Shown here: positions 17,269 to 25,645 of the stretch, piece by piece
How positions within the stretch are numbered: position 1 is the stretch's first letter
How the letters are laid out: each line of letters begins with the position of its first letter
Assembly (NCBI RefSeq): GCF_024756235.1
Contig: NZ_JANUGY010000008.1
Coordinates: 248,001 to 312,000, forward strand
Direction of reading: 5' to 3'
Source of the DNA: Massilia kyonggiensis
GTDB taxonomy: Bacteria > Pseudomonadota > Gammaproteobacteria > Burkholderiales > Burkholderiaceae_D
DNA length: 64,000 nt
Notes under the pieces: generated by a model
Seen by the model: the letters and a program-made list of their open reading frames with translations, nothing else
Database searches by the model: none
Told to the model about the DNA's origin: nothing
Made by a program: the position numbers and the translations under genes

Positions 17269-18567
17269 ATGCAGTCCATCGTCATCGTCGGAGGCGGCGT
17301 CGCCGGCCTCGAACTCGCCACCCGGCTGGGCCGCCGCCTCGGCGCCCGCAACAGGGATCGCGTGATCCTCATCGACAGCGCACCCACCCACTTCTGGAAA
17401 CCCCTGCTGCACGCCGTCGCCGCCGGCACCATCGACCCGGCCGACCACATGATCGACTATGCACGCCAGGCCATCGACAACCACTTCACGTTCGTCTGCG
17501 GCGAGGTGACCCACGTCGACCGCGCCCGCCGCACGCTCACCGTCCGCAGCCGGTTCGACGATGCACCGGATGCGCACACGACGATCGACTACGAGCGCCT
17601 CGTGCTGGCCTACGGCTCCGTCACGAACTTCTTCGGCATCCCCGGCGCGCAGGAGCATTGCCTGGCGCTCGACAGCGTCAGGGGCGCCGAAACGTTCCGC
17701 CAGCGCTTCCTCGGCCTGTGCGCGCAGGCGGGACGGCGCCGCAATGCCCGCACGGACGCCGGCGCGCCGTTGCTGGACATCGTGATCGTCGGCGCCGGCC
17801 CGACCGGCATCGAACTGGCCGCCGACCTGCGCCACACGGTCGACACGCTGGCCCATTACGGCCTGGCGGGACTGGAATCGCCGCACCAGGTGCACATCCG
17901 CATCGTCGAGCGCGGCCCGCAGGTGCTGCCGTCGCTGGATGCCGAGGCGTCGAACCTGGCCGTGCGCAAGCTGCGCGCGATGGGCATCGAGATCTGCACC
18001 GACACCGCGATCGCCGAAGTGCGCGAGGACGAAGTCACGACGACGGACGGCCGCGTGTTCCCCGCCGCGATCACCGTGTGGGCGGCCGGCGTGAAGGGCC
18101 CGCGCTTCAGCACGGGCCTGAACGTGGCGCTGAACCGCAATGACCAGGTCGTCGTCGACTCGCGCCTGCGCAGCGTGACGGATCCGGAAATCCACGCGAT
18201 GGGCGATTGCTGCACCCTGCTCAATCCGGACAAGACCGCGATGGCCCCGCCCAGCGCCCAGGCCGCGCGCCAGCAGGCCGTCTACCTGGCGACGCTGCTG
18301 ACGCACAAGGCGCCGGAAACGCTGCAGGGCTTCCAGTACCGCGACTACGGCACACTGGTGTCGCTGGGACAGGCGGGCGCGGTGGGCATCCTGCGCCGGG
18401 CGATCGGCAACCGCCACCTGCACGTGAAAGGACCGTTCGCGCTGGCCATGTACGGTCTCACGTACCAGCGCCACGTGATGGGGCACCTCGGCCTGGTGCG
18501 GATGTGCGGCAACCTGCTGGCACGCTGGTTCCGGTCGAAAATGCTGATGCCGGTGCGCTGGCACTGA
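17269..18567 (+). CDS. NADH dehydrogenase-like flavoprotein (NDH-2 type)
   Basis: A 432-residue two-Rossmann flavoprotein. The FAD motif is SIVIVGGGVAGLELATRLG at residue 3, the NAD(P)H motif is VIVGAGPTGIELAADL near 170, and a second FAD-contact segment is HAMGDCC near 308. THFWKPLLHAVAAGT and the C-terminal LYGLTYQRHVMGHLG-like amphipathic tail fit type II NADH:quinone oxidoreductases, which pass electrons from NADH to quinone at the inner membrane without pumping protons. GGGAG precedes the ATG. A sulfide:quinone reductase is less likely because the catalytic Cys pattern is absent. Confidence 0.85.
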   Translation: MQSIVIVGGGVAGLELATRLGRRLGARNRDRVILIDSAPTHFWKPLLHAVAAGTIDPADHMIDYARQAIDNHFTFVCGEVTHVDRARRTLTVRSRFDDAPDAHTTIDYERLVLAYGSVTNFFGIPGAQEHCLALDSVRGAETFRQRFLGLCAQAGRRRNARTDAGAPLLDIVIVGAGPTGIELAADLRHTVDTLAHYGLAGLESPHQVHIRIVERGPQVLPSLDAEASNLAVRKLRAMGIEICTDTAIAEVREDEVTTTDGRVFPAAITVWAAGVKGPRFSTGLNVALNRNDQVVVDSRLRSVTDPEIHAMGDCCTLLNPDKTAMAPPSAQAARQQAVYLATLLTHKAPETLQGFQYRDYGTLVSLGQAGAVGILRRAIGNRHLHVKGPFALAMYGLTYQRHVMGHLGLVRMCGNLLARWFRSKMLMPVRWH

Positions 18568-18641
18568 CTTGATCCGGGCGAACACGCCCCGTCTCCGCCC
18601 TGCCTACACTGGGCCGGTTGCCCATCAACCGGAGAAGCATC

Positions 18642-20705
18642 ATGGCCCAGAACATCGCCATCCTCGGCGGCGGCGCCGGCGCGCTGGCCGCCGCCTTTTA
18701 TCTCAGCGCGAAGCCCGGCTGGCGCGAGCGCTACGCCATCACCGTCTACCAGCAGGGCTGGCGCCTCGGCGGCAAGGGCGCGAGCGGACGCAATGCGCAG
18801 CTGGGCCAGCGCATCGAGGAACACGGCCTGCATATCTGGTTCGGATGTTATGCGAACGCCTTCGCCCTGATCCGCGCTGTCTATGCCGAGCTGGAACGCC
18901 CGGCCGGCGCGCCGCTGGCCCGCTGGGACGAGGCATTCCGGCCGCATGACTACGTGGCGCTGGCCGAAGACGTCGACGGCCGCTGGCGGCCGTGGCACCT
19001 CGTGCTGCCGCGCCGTCCCGGCGAACCGGGCACCGGGCTCGATCCCGTCACGCCGTGGCAACTGGCGCTGGCCGCGATCGAATGGCTGCCCCGCTGGCAT
19101 AGCGAGTTGCGCGCCGCCGCGCCGGGACAGCTGGCGCCCGAGGTCGACGCGTCCATCGCCGCGCTGGTCGCGCTCGCGCGCGCCCTGCCCGCGGACGCGC
19201 ACGCACACGAGGAGGCCGACCGCCGCCGAATGCGCCAGGCGCTGGAACGGGTGGAGCAGCGCGTGCAGCCGTGCGCATTCGCCGGTGTCATCGAGGACGA
19301 TGGCGTGCGCCGCGCCCTGATCGCGCTGAACGTCACGACCACGATCCTGCGCGGCATGCTCGCCGACGGCGTCTTCACGCGCGGCTTCGACGCGGTGAAC
19401 GGCGAGGATTTCCGTGGCTGGCTGCTGCGCCATGGCGGCGACCAGGCGCTCTGCGTGAACGCGGCGCCCGTGCTGGGCATGTATTCGCTGCTGTTCGCGT
19501 TCGAGGACGGCGACCCGGCGCGCCCCAGCCTGGAAGCCGGCACGGCGCTGCGCGCCATGTTGCGCATGGGCTTCGCCTACCGGGGCAGCGTCATGTACCG
19601 CATGCAGGCGGGGATGGGCGACGCCGTGTTCGCGCCGTTGGTCGAACTGCTGGCGCGGCGCGGCGTGCGCTTCGCGTTCTTCCATCGCGTCGAGGAAATC
19701 GTGCCGGATGGCGCCGGCGTCGCGTCCATCCGCATGACGGTGCAGGCCGACGTACCGGGCGGCGACTACCGGCCGCTCGTCGACGTGAACGGCTTGCCGT
19801 GCTGGCCGGACCGGCCGGACTACGGCCAGCTCGACCCGGCCCAGGCCGCGCTGCTGCAGGCGCACGGCGTCGACCTGGAATCGTGGTGGAGCGACTGGCC
19901 CGCGCTGTTCCGCGCGGAGACGGGCAAGGACCTGCCCGAAAAGACGCTGCTGCGCGGCCGCGACTTCGACCACGTGATCTCGGGCCTGCCCGTCGACGCG
20001 CTCGCGCTCGCCGCGCCCGCGCTGCTGGACGTGAGCCTCCCGCTGCGCGCCACGGTCGCGACACTGCGCACGGTCGCGACCCAGGCCTGCCAGGTCTGGC
20101 TGCACCCCGACACCCGGGCCCTCGGCTGGACGGTGGCGCCGAACGGCCAGGAACCGATCCTGACGACGTTCGCGAAACCGTACGACACGTGGGCCGGCAT
20201 GAGCCAGGTGCTGGCCAGCGAGGCCTGGCCGCCGGAGACTGCCCCCGCCAGTGTGCAGTATTTCTGCGGACCGATGCCGCAGGCCGGGCTGCCGCCCCGC
20301 TCCGACACCGGCTTCCCGGCGCGCGCCGCCGCCCGCGCGCACGACGACGGCGTGGCGCTGCTGCGCGACCGCATCCAGGCGCTGTGGCCCGCGGCGGCCG
20401 GCGGTTTTCCGTGGCACTGGCTCGTCGACCCGGCCAATGCCGAGGGACCGGCGCGCTTCGACCGCCAGTACTGGCGCGCCAACGTCGATCCGGCGGAGCG
20501 CTACATCCTGTCCGTGCCGGGCAGCACGGCGCGGCGCCTCGCCACGCACGGCACGGGTCTCGCGAACCTGTACCTGGCCGGCGACTGGCTGAAGACGGGG
20601 CTCGATTGCGGCTGCGTGGAGGCGGCCGTGATGGGCGGCATGCAGGCGGCGCGGGCGATTTCCGGGTATCCGGAGACGATCCTGGGTGAGAATGACGGGG
20701 TGTAA
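18642..20705 (+). CDS. Large FAD-dependent amine-oxidase/desaturase-like oxidoreductase
   Basis: A 687-residue flavoprotein. The N-terminus IAILGGGAGALAAAFYLS is a Rossmann FAD motif followed by YQQGWRLGGKGASGRN, the GG doublet region of the carotenoid-desaturase/amine-oxidase fold, and the C-terminus LYLAGDWLKTGLDCGCVEAAV is the matching FAD-closing motif. It is far longer than HpnE or CrtI proteins (about 420-510), with an inserted helical middle. GGAGA supports the start at 18642. It lies 74 bp after the NDH-2-like gene on the same strand and may share its transcript. Substrate unknown. Confidence 0.75.
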   Translation: MAQNIAILGGGAGALAAAFYLSAKPGWRERYAITVYQQGWRLGGKGASGRNAQLGQRIEEHGLHIWFGCYANAFALIRAVYAELERPAGAPLARWDEAFRPHDYVALAEDVDGRWRPWHLVLPRRPGEPGTGLDPVTPWQLALAAIEWLPRWHSELRAAAPGQLAPEVDASIAALVALARALPADAHAHEEADRRRMRQALERVEQRVQPCAFAGVIEDDGVRRALIALNVTTTILRGMLADGVFTRGFDAVNGEDFRGWLLRHGGDQALCVNAAPVLGMYSLLFAFEDGDPARPSLEAGTALRAMLRMGFAYRGSVMYRMQAGMGDAVFAPLVELLARRGVRFAFFHRVEEIVPDGAGVASIRMTVQADVPGGDYRPLVDVNGLPCWPDRPDYGQLDPAQAALLQAHGVDLESWWSDWPALFRAETGKDLPEKTLLRGRDFDHVISGLPVDALALAAPALLDVSLPLRATVATLRTVATQACQVWLHPDTRALGWTVAPNGQEPILTTFAKPYDTWAGMSQVLASEAWPPETAPASVQYFCGPMPQAGLPPRSDTGFPARAAARAHDDGVALLRDRIQALWPAAAGGFPWHWLVDPANAEGPARFDRQYWRANVDPAERYILSVPGSTARRLATHGTGLANLYLAGDWLKTGLDCGCVEAAVMGGMQAARAISGYPETILGENDGV

Positions 20706-20708
20706 AGC

Positions 20709-21449
20709 CTAGAGCCGCGCGAGGCGCGCGCCATCGACCCGCAGCGATGCGCCGTCGACGAAGCGGGCCTCGTCCGTGAGCAGGAACGCGATGGCGGCGG
20801 CGAGATCCTCGGGCGCGCCCACGTCGGCCTTGTCGATCACTTCGATGCCGGCCTTCACGTTCGGGTTATCCCACAACATGGGCGTGTCGACGGCGCCCGG
20901 CAGCACCGCATTCACGCGGATGCCCTTCGCCTTGCCCTCCAGCGCGGCCGAGCGCGTGAGCGACAGCAGCGCCGCCTTCGCGGCCGCATACGGTGCGACG
21001 AGGGGCTCGGTTTCCACCGCGTGCACGCTGGAGACGTTGACGATCGCCCCGCCCCGGCGCATGCGCAGGAACGCCTGCTTGGTGAAGAAGAAGGCGCCGA
21101 GCAGGTCGACGTCGAGGATGCCGCGCCAGTCCTGCTCCGTCTGTTCCTCGATCTTCTTGAACAGCATCGTGCCGGCGTTGTTGACGACGTAGTCCCAGCC
21201 GCCGAACTCCCGGATCGTCGCATCCACGGCGGCGATGACCTGGTCTTCGCGCGACACGTCGCAGGCGATGGTGGCCATGCGGGCCTGGTCGAATTCCTTG
21301 CCCAGGTCGGCGCGGGTGGCGTCGAGGCGGTCGAGGTGCAGGCCGGCGAGCATCACGCGCGCGCCGTCCTGCAGCAGGCGCCGCACGGTGGCCCGGCCGA
21401 TGCCGCCGGACGCGCCGGTGACGATGGCGATGCGCTGGTCGAAAGCCAT
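20709..21449 (-). CDS. Short-chain dehydrogenase/reductase
   Basis: A 246-residue classical SDR. The cofactor motif is TGASGGIGRA, NNAG follows near residue 90, the catalytic Ser is in NVSSVHAVE, Tyr and Lys are in YAAAKAA, and the C-terminus GASLRVDG is typical. AGGAGG lies before the ATG at 21449. It lies 3 bp from the convergent flavoprotein. Substrate cannot be assigned; such enzymes often oxidise sugars or secondary alcohols. Confidence 0.88.
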   Translation of the reverse strand: MAFDQRIAIVTGASGGIGRATVRRLLQDGARVMLAGLHLDRLDATRADLGKEFDQARMATIACDVSREDQVIAAVDATIREFGGWDYVVNNAGTMLFKKIEEQTEQDWRGILDVDLLGAFFFTKQAFLRMRRGGAIVNVSSVHAVETEPLVAPYAAAKAALLSLTRSAALEGKAKGIRVNAVLPGAVDTPMLWDNPNVKAGIEVIDKADVGAPEDLAAAIAFLLTDEARFVDGASLRVDGARLARL

Positions 21450-21568
21450 GGTTCCCTCCTGTGCATGTCCCTGATCCGGCACGACGATACCACGGGCGGC
21501 CGGATGGGCGCGCATCGATCACACATCGGTCATAATTGCGGTCGCCCCAACCATCGCCCAGGACATCC

Positions 21569-22450
21569 ATGTTCGAGATCAGCCAGCTCCGCTGCTTCGT
21601 CGCCGTCGCCGAGGAATTGCATTTCAGCCGCGCAGCGGAACGCCTGAACATGACGCAGCCCCCGCTGAGCCGCCAGATCCGCCTGCTGGAACACCACGTC
21701 GGCGCCCAGCTCCTGGAGCGCAACAGCCGCACGGTCAGGCTGACGGCCGCCGGCAAGGCCTTTTTCCCGGAAGCGGCTCGCATCCTCCGGATCGCCGAAG
21801 AAGCGATGTTCGCCGCCCGCCGGGCCGCGAAGGGCGAACAGGGCAGCCTCGCCATCGGCTTCACGTCGGCGTCCGGCTACAGCCTGCTGCCGGAAGTCGT
21901 CCGCCGCCTGCGCGAGCGCTCGCCGGGCGTGTCGCTGACGTTGAAGGAACTCGTCAGCACCATGCAGGTGGAAGCGCTGAATGCGGGCGAACTGGACCTG
22001 GGCCTGATGCGCCCCCACCCCGTCAGCGCGGACCTGGACAGCCAGCTGATCGCGACGGAAGCGCTGATGCTGGCGATTCACGAGCGCGACGCCGACCGCT
22101 GGCCCGTGGAACCGACGCTGGCCGACCTGCACGGCCGCCCGTTCGTCATGTATTCGCCGTACGAGGCCCGGCCCTTCTACCAGATGCTGAGCGAGCGCTT
22201 CGCCCGCGCGGGCGTCGTGCCGGACGTCGTCGAGCACATCGGCCAGGTGCACACGATGCTGGCGCTGGTGCGCGCGGGGATCGGCGCCGCCCTCATCGCG
22301 GAAGGCGCGGCCCGGCTGAAATTCGACGGTGTCGTGATGCGCCGGATGGCCACCGAGCCCGTCGAAACCGTCTGCACGTATCGCCGCAATCACGACAACC
22401 CCGTCCTGCAACTGTTCTTGCAAGAGGTATTGCCGACGTTTCGGACCTGA
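21569..22450 (+). CDS. LysR-family regulator, upstream of gudD
   Basis: A 293-residue LysR regulator with helix-turn-helix FVAVAEELHFSRAAERLNMTQPPLSRQIRLLE and the BenM/CatM-like hallmark TAAGKAFFPEA and LAIGFTSASGYSLLP. AGGA lies upstream of the ATG at 21569. It is 95 bp upstream of glucarate dehydratase on the same strand and probably regulates it; a GGAT-N7-ATCC dyad in that gap is a possible site. Confidence 0.85.
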   Translation: MFEISQLRCFVAVAEELHFSRAAERLNMTQPPLSRQIRLLEHHVGAQLLERNSRTVRLTAAGKAFFPEAARILRIAEEAMFAARRAAKGEQGSLAIGFTSASGYSLLPEVVRRLRERSPGVSLTLKELVSTMQVEALNAGELDLGLMRPHPVSADLDSQLIATEALMLAIHERDADRWPVEPTLADLHGRPFVMYSPYEARPFYQMLSERFARAGVVPDVVEHIGQVHTMLALVRAGIGAALIAEGAARLKFDGVVMRRMATEPVETVCTYRRNHDNPVLQLFLQEVLPTFRT

Positions 22451-22545
22451 TTGATTCAAGTTCTGGATACTTCGCATCCCAATTTGGTTTGCTGCTGAAT
22501 CGATCGGGGACTATCATTGATTCGTTTCCTACCGATACCGCCAAC

Positions 22546-23886
22546 ATGACCACCATCGTAACCCGCGCCCCCGTCGTCACCGAACTGCGCGTCGTCCCCG
22601 TCGCCGGCCAGGACAGCATGCTGCTGAACCTCTCCGGCGCGCACGGCCCCTGGTTCACCCGCAATATCGTCATCCTCAAGGACAGCGCGGGCAACACGGG
22701 CCTCGGCGAGGTGCCGGGCGGCGAGAAGATCCGCCAAACCATCGAAGACGCGCGCCCCCTCGTCGTCGGCAAGACGCTGGGCGAGTACAACAACGTGCTG
22801 AACGCGATGCGCAGCGCCTTCGCCGACCGCGACGCGGGCGGCCGTGGCCAGCAGACGTTCGACCTGCGCACGACGATCCACGCCGTCACGGCCGTCGAAT
22901 CCGCGCTGCTCGACCTGCTGGGCCAGTTCATGGGCGTGCCCGTCGCCGCGCTGCTGGGCGAAGGCATGCAGCGCAACGCCGTCGAGATGCTGGGCTATCT
23001 GTTCTACGTGGGCGACCGCAACCGGACGGACCTCACCTACCGCGCCGAGCCGGACGCGGACAACGACTGGTTCCGCCTCCGTAACGAGGAAGCGCTGACG
23101 CCGGACGCCGTCGTGCGCCTGTGCGAGGCCGCGCGCGACCGCTACGGCTTCAACGACTTCAAGCTTAAGGGCGGCGTGCTGCGGGCCGACGACGAGATGG
23201 ATGCCGTGATCGCGATGCACGAGCGCTTCCCCGACGCGCGCATCACGCTGGACCCGAACGGCGCCTGGTCGCTGGACGAGGCAATCCGCGTGTGCAGCGA
23301 CAAGCACGGCATCCTCGCGTACGCGGAAGACCCGTGCGGCGCGGAGAACGGCTTCTCGGGCCGCGAAGTGATGGCCGAATTCCGCCGCGCCACCGGCCTG
23401 CCGACGGCGACGAACATGATCGCGACGGACTGGCGCCAGATGGCCCACTCGATCCAGCTGCAATCCGTCGACATCCCGCTCGCGGACCCGCACTTCTGGA
23501 CGATGCAGGGCTCCGTGCGCGTGGCGCAGCTGTGCCAGATGTTCGGCCTGACGTGGGGTTCGCACTCGAACAACCACTTCGACATCTCGCTGGCCATGTT
23601 CACGCACGTGGGCGCGGCGGCGCCGGGCAAGGTCACCGCGATCGACACGCACTGGATCTGGCAGGACGGCCAGCGCCTGACGAAGGAACCGCTGAAGATC
23701 GAAGGCGGCCTCGTGCACGTCCCGGCAAAGCCGGGCCTGGGCATCGAATTGGACGAGGTCGAACTGGAAAAAGCGCACCAGGCCTACAAGAACATGGGCC
23801 TGGGCGCGCGCGACGACGCCGTCGCGATGCAATTCCTGATCCCCGGCTGGAAGTTCGACAACAAGCGCCCCTGCCTGGTGCGTTGA
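22546..23886 (+). CDS. gudD: Glucarate dehydratase
   Basis: A 446-residue enolase-superfamily dehydratase that removes water from D-glucarate or L-idarate to give 5-keto-4-deoxyglucarate. It has the KxK base in FNDFKLKGG, the metal-ligand strand ITLDPNGAW, the second ligand in YAEDPCG, and the His catalytic segment GSHSNNHFDISLAMFTHVGAA. The length equals that of the E. coli enzyme. Cleavage of its product by an aldolase gives pyruvate and tartronate semialdehyde, the substrate of GlxR encoded at 4.4 kb; the aldolase is not in the window. Confidence 0.95.
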   Translation: MTTIVTRAPVVTELRVVPVAGQDSMLLNLSGAHGPWFTRNIVILKDSAGNTGLGEVPGGEKIRQTIEDARPLVVGKTLGEYNNVLNAMRSAFADRDAGGRGQQTFDLRTTIHAVTAVESALLDLLGQFMGVPVAALLGEGMQRNAVEMLGYLFYVGDRNRTDLTYRAEPDADNDWFRLRNEEALTPDAVVRLCEAARDRYGFNDFKLKGGVLRADDEMDAVIAMHERFPDARITLDPNGAWSLDEAIRVCSDKHGILAYAEDPCGAENGFSGREVMAEFRRATGLPTATNMIATDWRQMAHSIQLQSVDIPLADPHFWTMQGSVRVAQLCQMFGLTWGSHSNNHFDISLAMFTHVGAAAPGKVTAIDTHWIWQDGQRLTKEPLKIEGGLVHVPAKPGLGIELDEVELEKAHQAYKNMGLGARDDAVAMQFLIPGWKFDNKRPCLVR

Positions 23887-23902
23887 GACCGGACGCCGGC
23901 AG

Positions 23903-23921
23903 GCCCTACACGACGTAGGGC
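23903..23921 (-). terminator. Hairpin around the GH28 stop codon
   Basis: GCCCTAC-ACGAC-GTAGGGC is a perfect 7-bp stem with a 5-nt loop; with the flanking GGCA/TGCC it extends to 12 bp with one mismatch. The TAG of the pectinase (23906-23908) lies in one arm. Candidate 3' end for the minus-strand gene. Confidence 0.55.
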
Positions 23922-25189
23922 TTGCCGTTGACCACGACGTTGTCCACCACCGGCTTGCCCGCGTCCTTCACGTGCAGCCGCTCGTCGGTTAGTTGCACAT
24001 TTATGTTCCGCAGCACGATCCCGCCGATGTCGGTCTGGCCCGGATTCGGCGCGACGATGCCGAAGGCGCCGAAGCGGCCGCGCAAACCGTCCAGCACGAG
24101 GCCCCGCACGATCGAGCGCGGCGGCGCCTCGCCCTTCAGGTCGAAGTACTGGCTCCACGGGCGGATCGCCACGATCTCGCCCTTGCTTGACTCCAGCACG
24201 AGGTCGCGGAACGCGATGTCCTCGTAGCGCTGCGGCGTGTCCGGACGCAGCTTCAGGTGCGCGATGGCGCCCACGTCCTGCACGCGGCAACGCTCGACGA
24301 CGACGTCGCGCACGACGGTCGCCTCGCTCCCGCACGTGAACAGCGCGTGGCCGCGCCGGAAGACGCAGTTGCGCACGCGGATCCGCTCCGTCGGCGGGCT
24401 GTCCTTGTCCTCCAGTGCGTGCGGGCCCTTCGTGCCCTTCGCCGCGATGCAATCGTCCGTCACGGAGAACCGGCAGCCGTCGACGAGCACGTCCTGGCAA
24501 CTGTCGATGTCGATGCCGTCCGTGCTGGGCGCCTGCCTGTAATCGTCCGGCAACTCGAAGACGGCGTTCCTGACGGCCACGTCGCGGCAGCGGTACAGGT
24601 GCAGGTTCCAGAACTGCGAATCCTTGAACGTGACGCCGTCCACGGTCACGCCGCGCGAGTCTTCGATGACGGCGAGACGCGCCCGCGGCACGTCCAGGTT
24701 GCGGAAGTTGCCCTTGTCCTTCGCCGCATTGCGCAGTGTCCAGAACCGGTCCCAGATCGGCCGGCCGGCGCCGTCGAGCGTGCCTTCGCCGGTGATCGAC
24801 AAACCGTCGCACCCGAATGCGTTGACCAGGCCCGGATTGAACCGGTCTTCGAAATGGCCCTCGATGCGCGTGCGCTGGACGGGGAAGTGCCGCATGTCCG
24901 TCGAGCAGCGCAGCACGGCGCCCTTGTCGAGGTGCAGGTGGACATGCGGCTTGAGGAACAGTGCGCCGCTGACGAACACGCCCGCGGGCACGACGACGGT
25001 GCCGCCGCCCTGCCCGGCCAGGCGGTCGATGGCGGCCTGGATGGCGCGCGTATTGACCGTGGCGCCGTCGGCGACGGCACCGGTATCGACGATGGACAGG
25101 CGCCGGCCGCCCGGCGCGGCATGGCTCCAGAGCGGGACGGACAGCAGAGAGAGAGCGAAACGGCGGCGGGAAGAGGATGGCAATGGCAT
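23906..25189 (-). CDS. Glycoside hydrolase family 28 (polygalacturonase-like), exported
   Basis: A 427-residue right-handed beta-helix pectinase. The N-terminus SSRRRFALSLLSVPLWSHA looks like a Tat signal peptide. The helix begins IVDTGAVADGATVNTRAIQAAID. The GH28 active site is visible as STDGIDIDSC (the usual NTDG with Ser for Asn), TDDCIAAKG for the Asp pair, GHALFTCGSE for the His strand and HLKLRPD for the basic strand. Probable substrate is a galacturonan or rhamnogalacturonan oligomer. No good ribosome site is seen; instead a hairpin ends 5 nt before the ATG. Convergent with gudD. Confidence 0.85.
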   Translation of the reverse strand: MPLPSSSRRRFALSLLSVPLWSHAAPGGRRLSIVDTGAVADGATVNTRAIQAAIDRLAGQGGGTVVVPAGVFVSGALFLKPHVHLHLDKGAVLRCSTDMRHFPVQRTRIEGHFEDRFNPGLVNAFGCDGLSITGEGTLDGAGRPIWDRFWTLRNAAKDKGNFRNLDVPRARLAVIEDSRGVTVDGVTFKDSQFWNLHLYRCRDVAVRNAVFELPDDYRQAPSTDGIDIDSCQDVLVDGCRFSVTDDCIAAKGTKGPHALEDKDSPPTERIRVRNCVFRRGHALFTCGSEATVVRDVVVERCRVQDVGAIAHLKLRPDTPQRYEDIAFRDLVLESSKGEIVAIRPWSQYFDLKGEAPPRSIVRGLVLDGLRGRFGAFGIVAPNPGQTDIGGIVLRNINVQLTDERLHVKDAGKPVVDNVVVNGKPYVV

Positions 25190-25194
25190 GGTGT

Positions 25195-25215
25195 CCGGAT
25201 CGTAGTCAGATCCGG
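25195..25215 (-). promoter_or_regulatory. Hairpin in the 5' leader of the GH28 gene
   Basis: CCGGATC-N7-GATCCGG, a perfect 7-bp dyad, lies 6 nt upstream of the GH28 start codon where the ribosome site should be. It could be an operator or a translation-controlling leader structure. Confidence 0.4.
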
Positions 25216-25228
25216 TTCATGCTAAAGC

Positions 25229-25249
25229 AGCCGCGCCGTTTGCGCGGCT
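25229..25249 (-). terminator. Terminator-like hairpin after the His-rich gene
   Basis: AGCCGCGC-CGTTT-GCGCGGCT is a perfect 8-bp GC-rich stem, starting 32 nt downstream of the stop of the His-rich mini protein (minus strand) and followed by TTAG. Likely the transcript end. Confidence 0.55.
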
Positions 25250-25281
25250 CATTTCGCTGATCGTTTCACCCGAACAGCGAC

Positions 25282-25500
25282 TCAGCCGAACAAGGATCTA
25301 AAGGCCCACACGATCGTCTTCGCGACGAATTGCGCGAACGGCAGGGCCAGCACGACCAGCAGGATGATCTGCGCCACGCGCAGCACGGGCTCGAATGCAT
25401 GCCAGTCGCGGTGGACGTGCGGCATGTGGAAATGCGGGCGGTGGATGTGCGACAGGTGCAGGTGCGCTTTGACGCGGCCGGGTGCGATTCCGAATTTCAT
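25282..25500 (-). CDS. His-rich single-span mini membrane protein
   Basis: A 72-residue protein that I do not recognise. Residues 13-34 hold nine His arranged as four HxH pairs with an exact five-residue period (13/15, 18/20, 23/25, 28/30), then His34. A membrane helix follows (about 39-60, VAQIILLVVLALPFAQFVA) and a short basic tail. GGAGA lies 5 nt before the ATG at 25500; an ATG 36 nt upstream lacks a site. The periodic His suggests metal binding at the membrane face. It lies just downstream of tpsB on the same strand, with a hairpin in between. Confidence 0.65.
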   Translation of the reverse strand: MKFGIAPGRVKAHLHLSHIHRPHFHMPHVHRDWHAFEPVLRVAQIILLVVLALPFAQFVAKTIVWAFRSLFG

Positions 25501-25621
25501 CTTTGTCTCCGCTATATGTATATGCAATTTCAGCATATGCTTGTGCGGCGCGCTCTGCAGATGATTTTTTCGATCGCGCGGCGGTACGGCATTGACAGAA
25601 TCAATTTGCCGTTCCGCCGGC

Positions 25622-25644
25622 CTGAACTATCCTTAAAAGTTCAG
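25622..25644 (-). terminator. Hairpin just after tpsB
   Basis: CTGAACT-N9-AGTTCAG, a perfect 7-bp stem, starts 1 nt after the tpsB stop on the minus strand. The T-run lies in the loop rather than after the stem, so termination strength is uncertain. Confidence 0.4.
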
Positions 25645-25645
25645 C

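Noticed and set aside
18642..20705. Calling the large flavoprotein HpnE (hydroxysqualene dehydroxylase) to complete squalene synthesis
   Set aside because: It is about 260 residues longer than HpnE, lies 27 kb from the hopanoid locus and is next to an NDH-2-like gene. Only the general FAD motifs agree.
25555..25575. The run of six T near 25562 as an intrinsic terminator
   Set aside because: No stable GC-rich stem lies directly before it on either strand.
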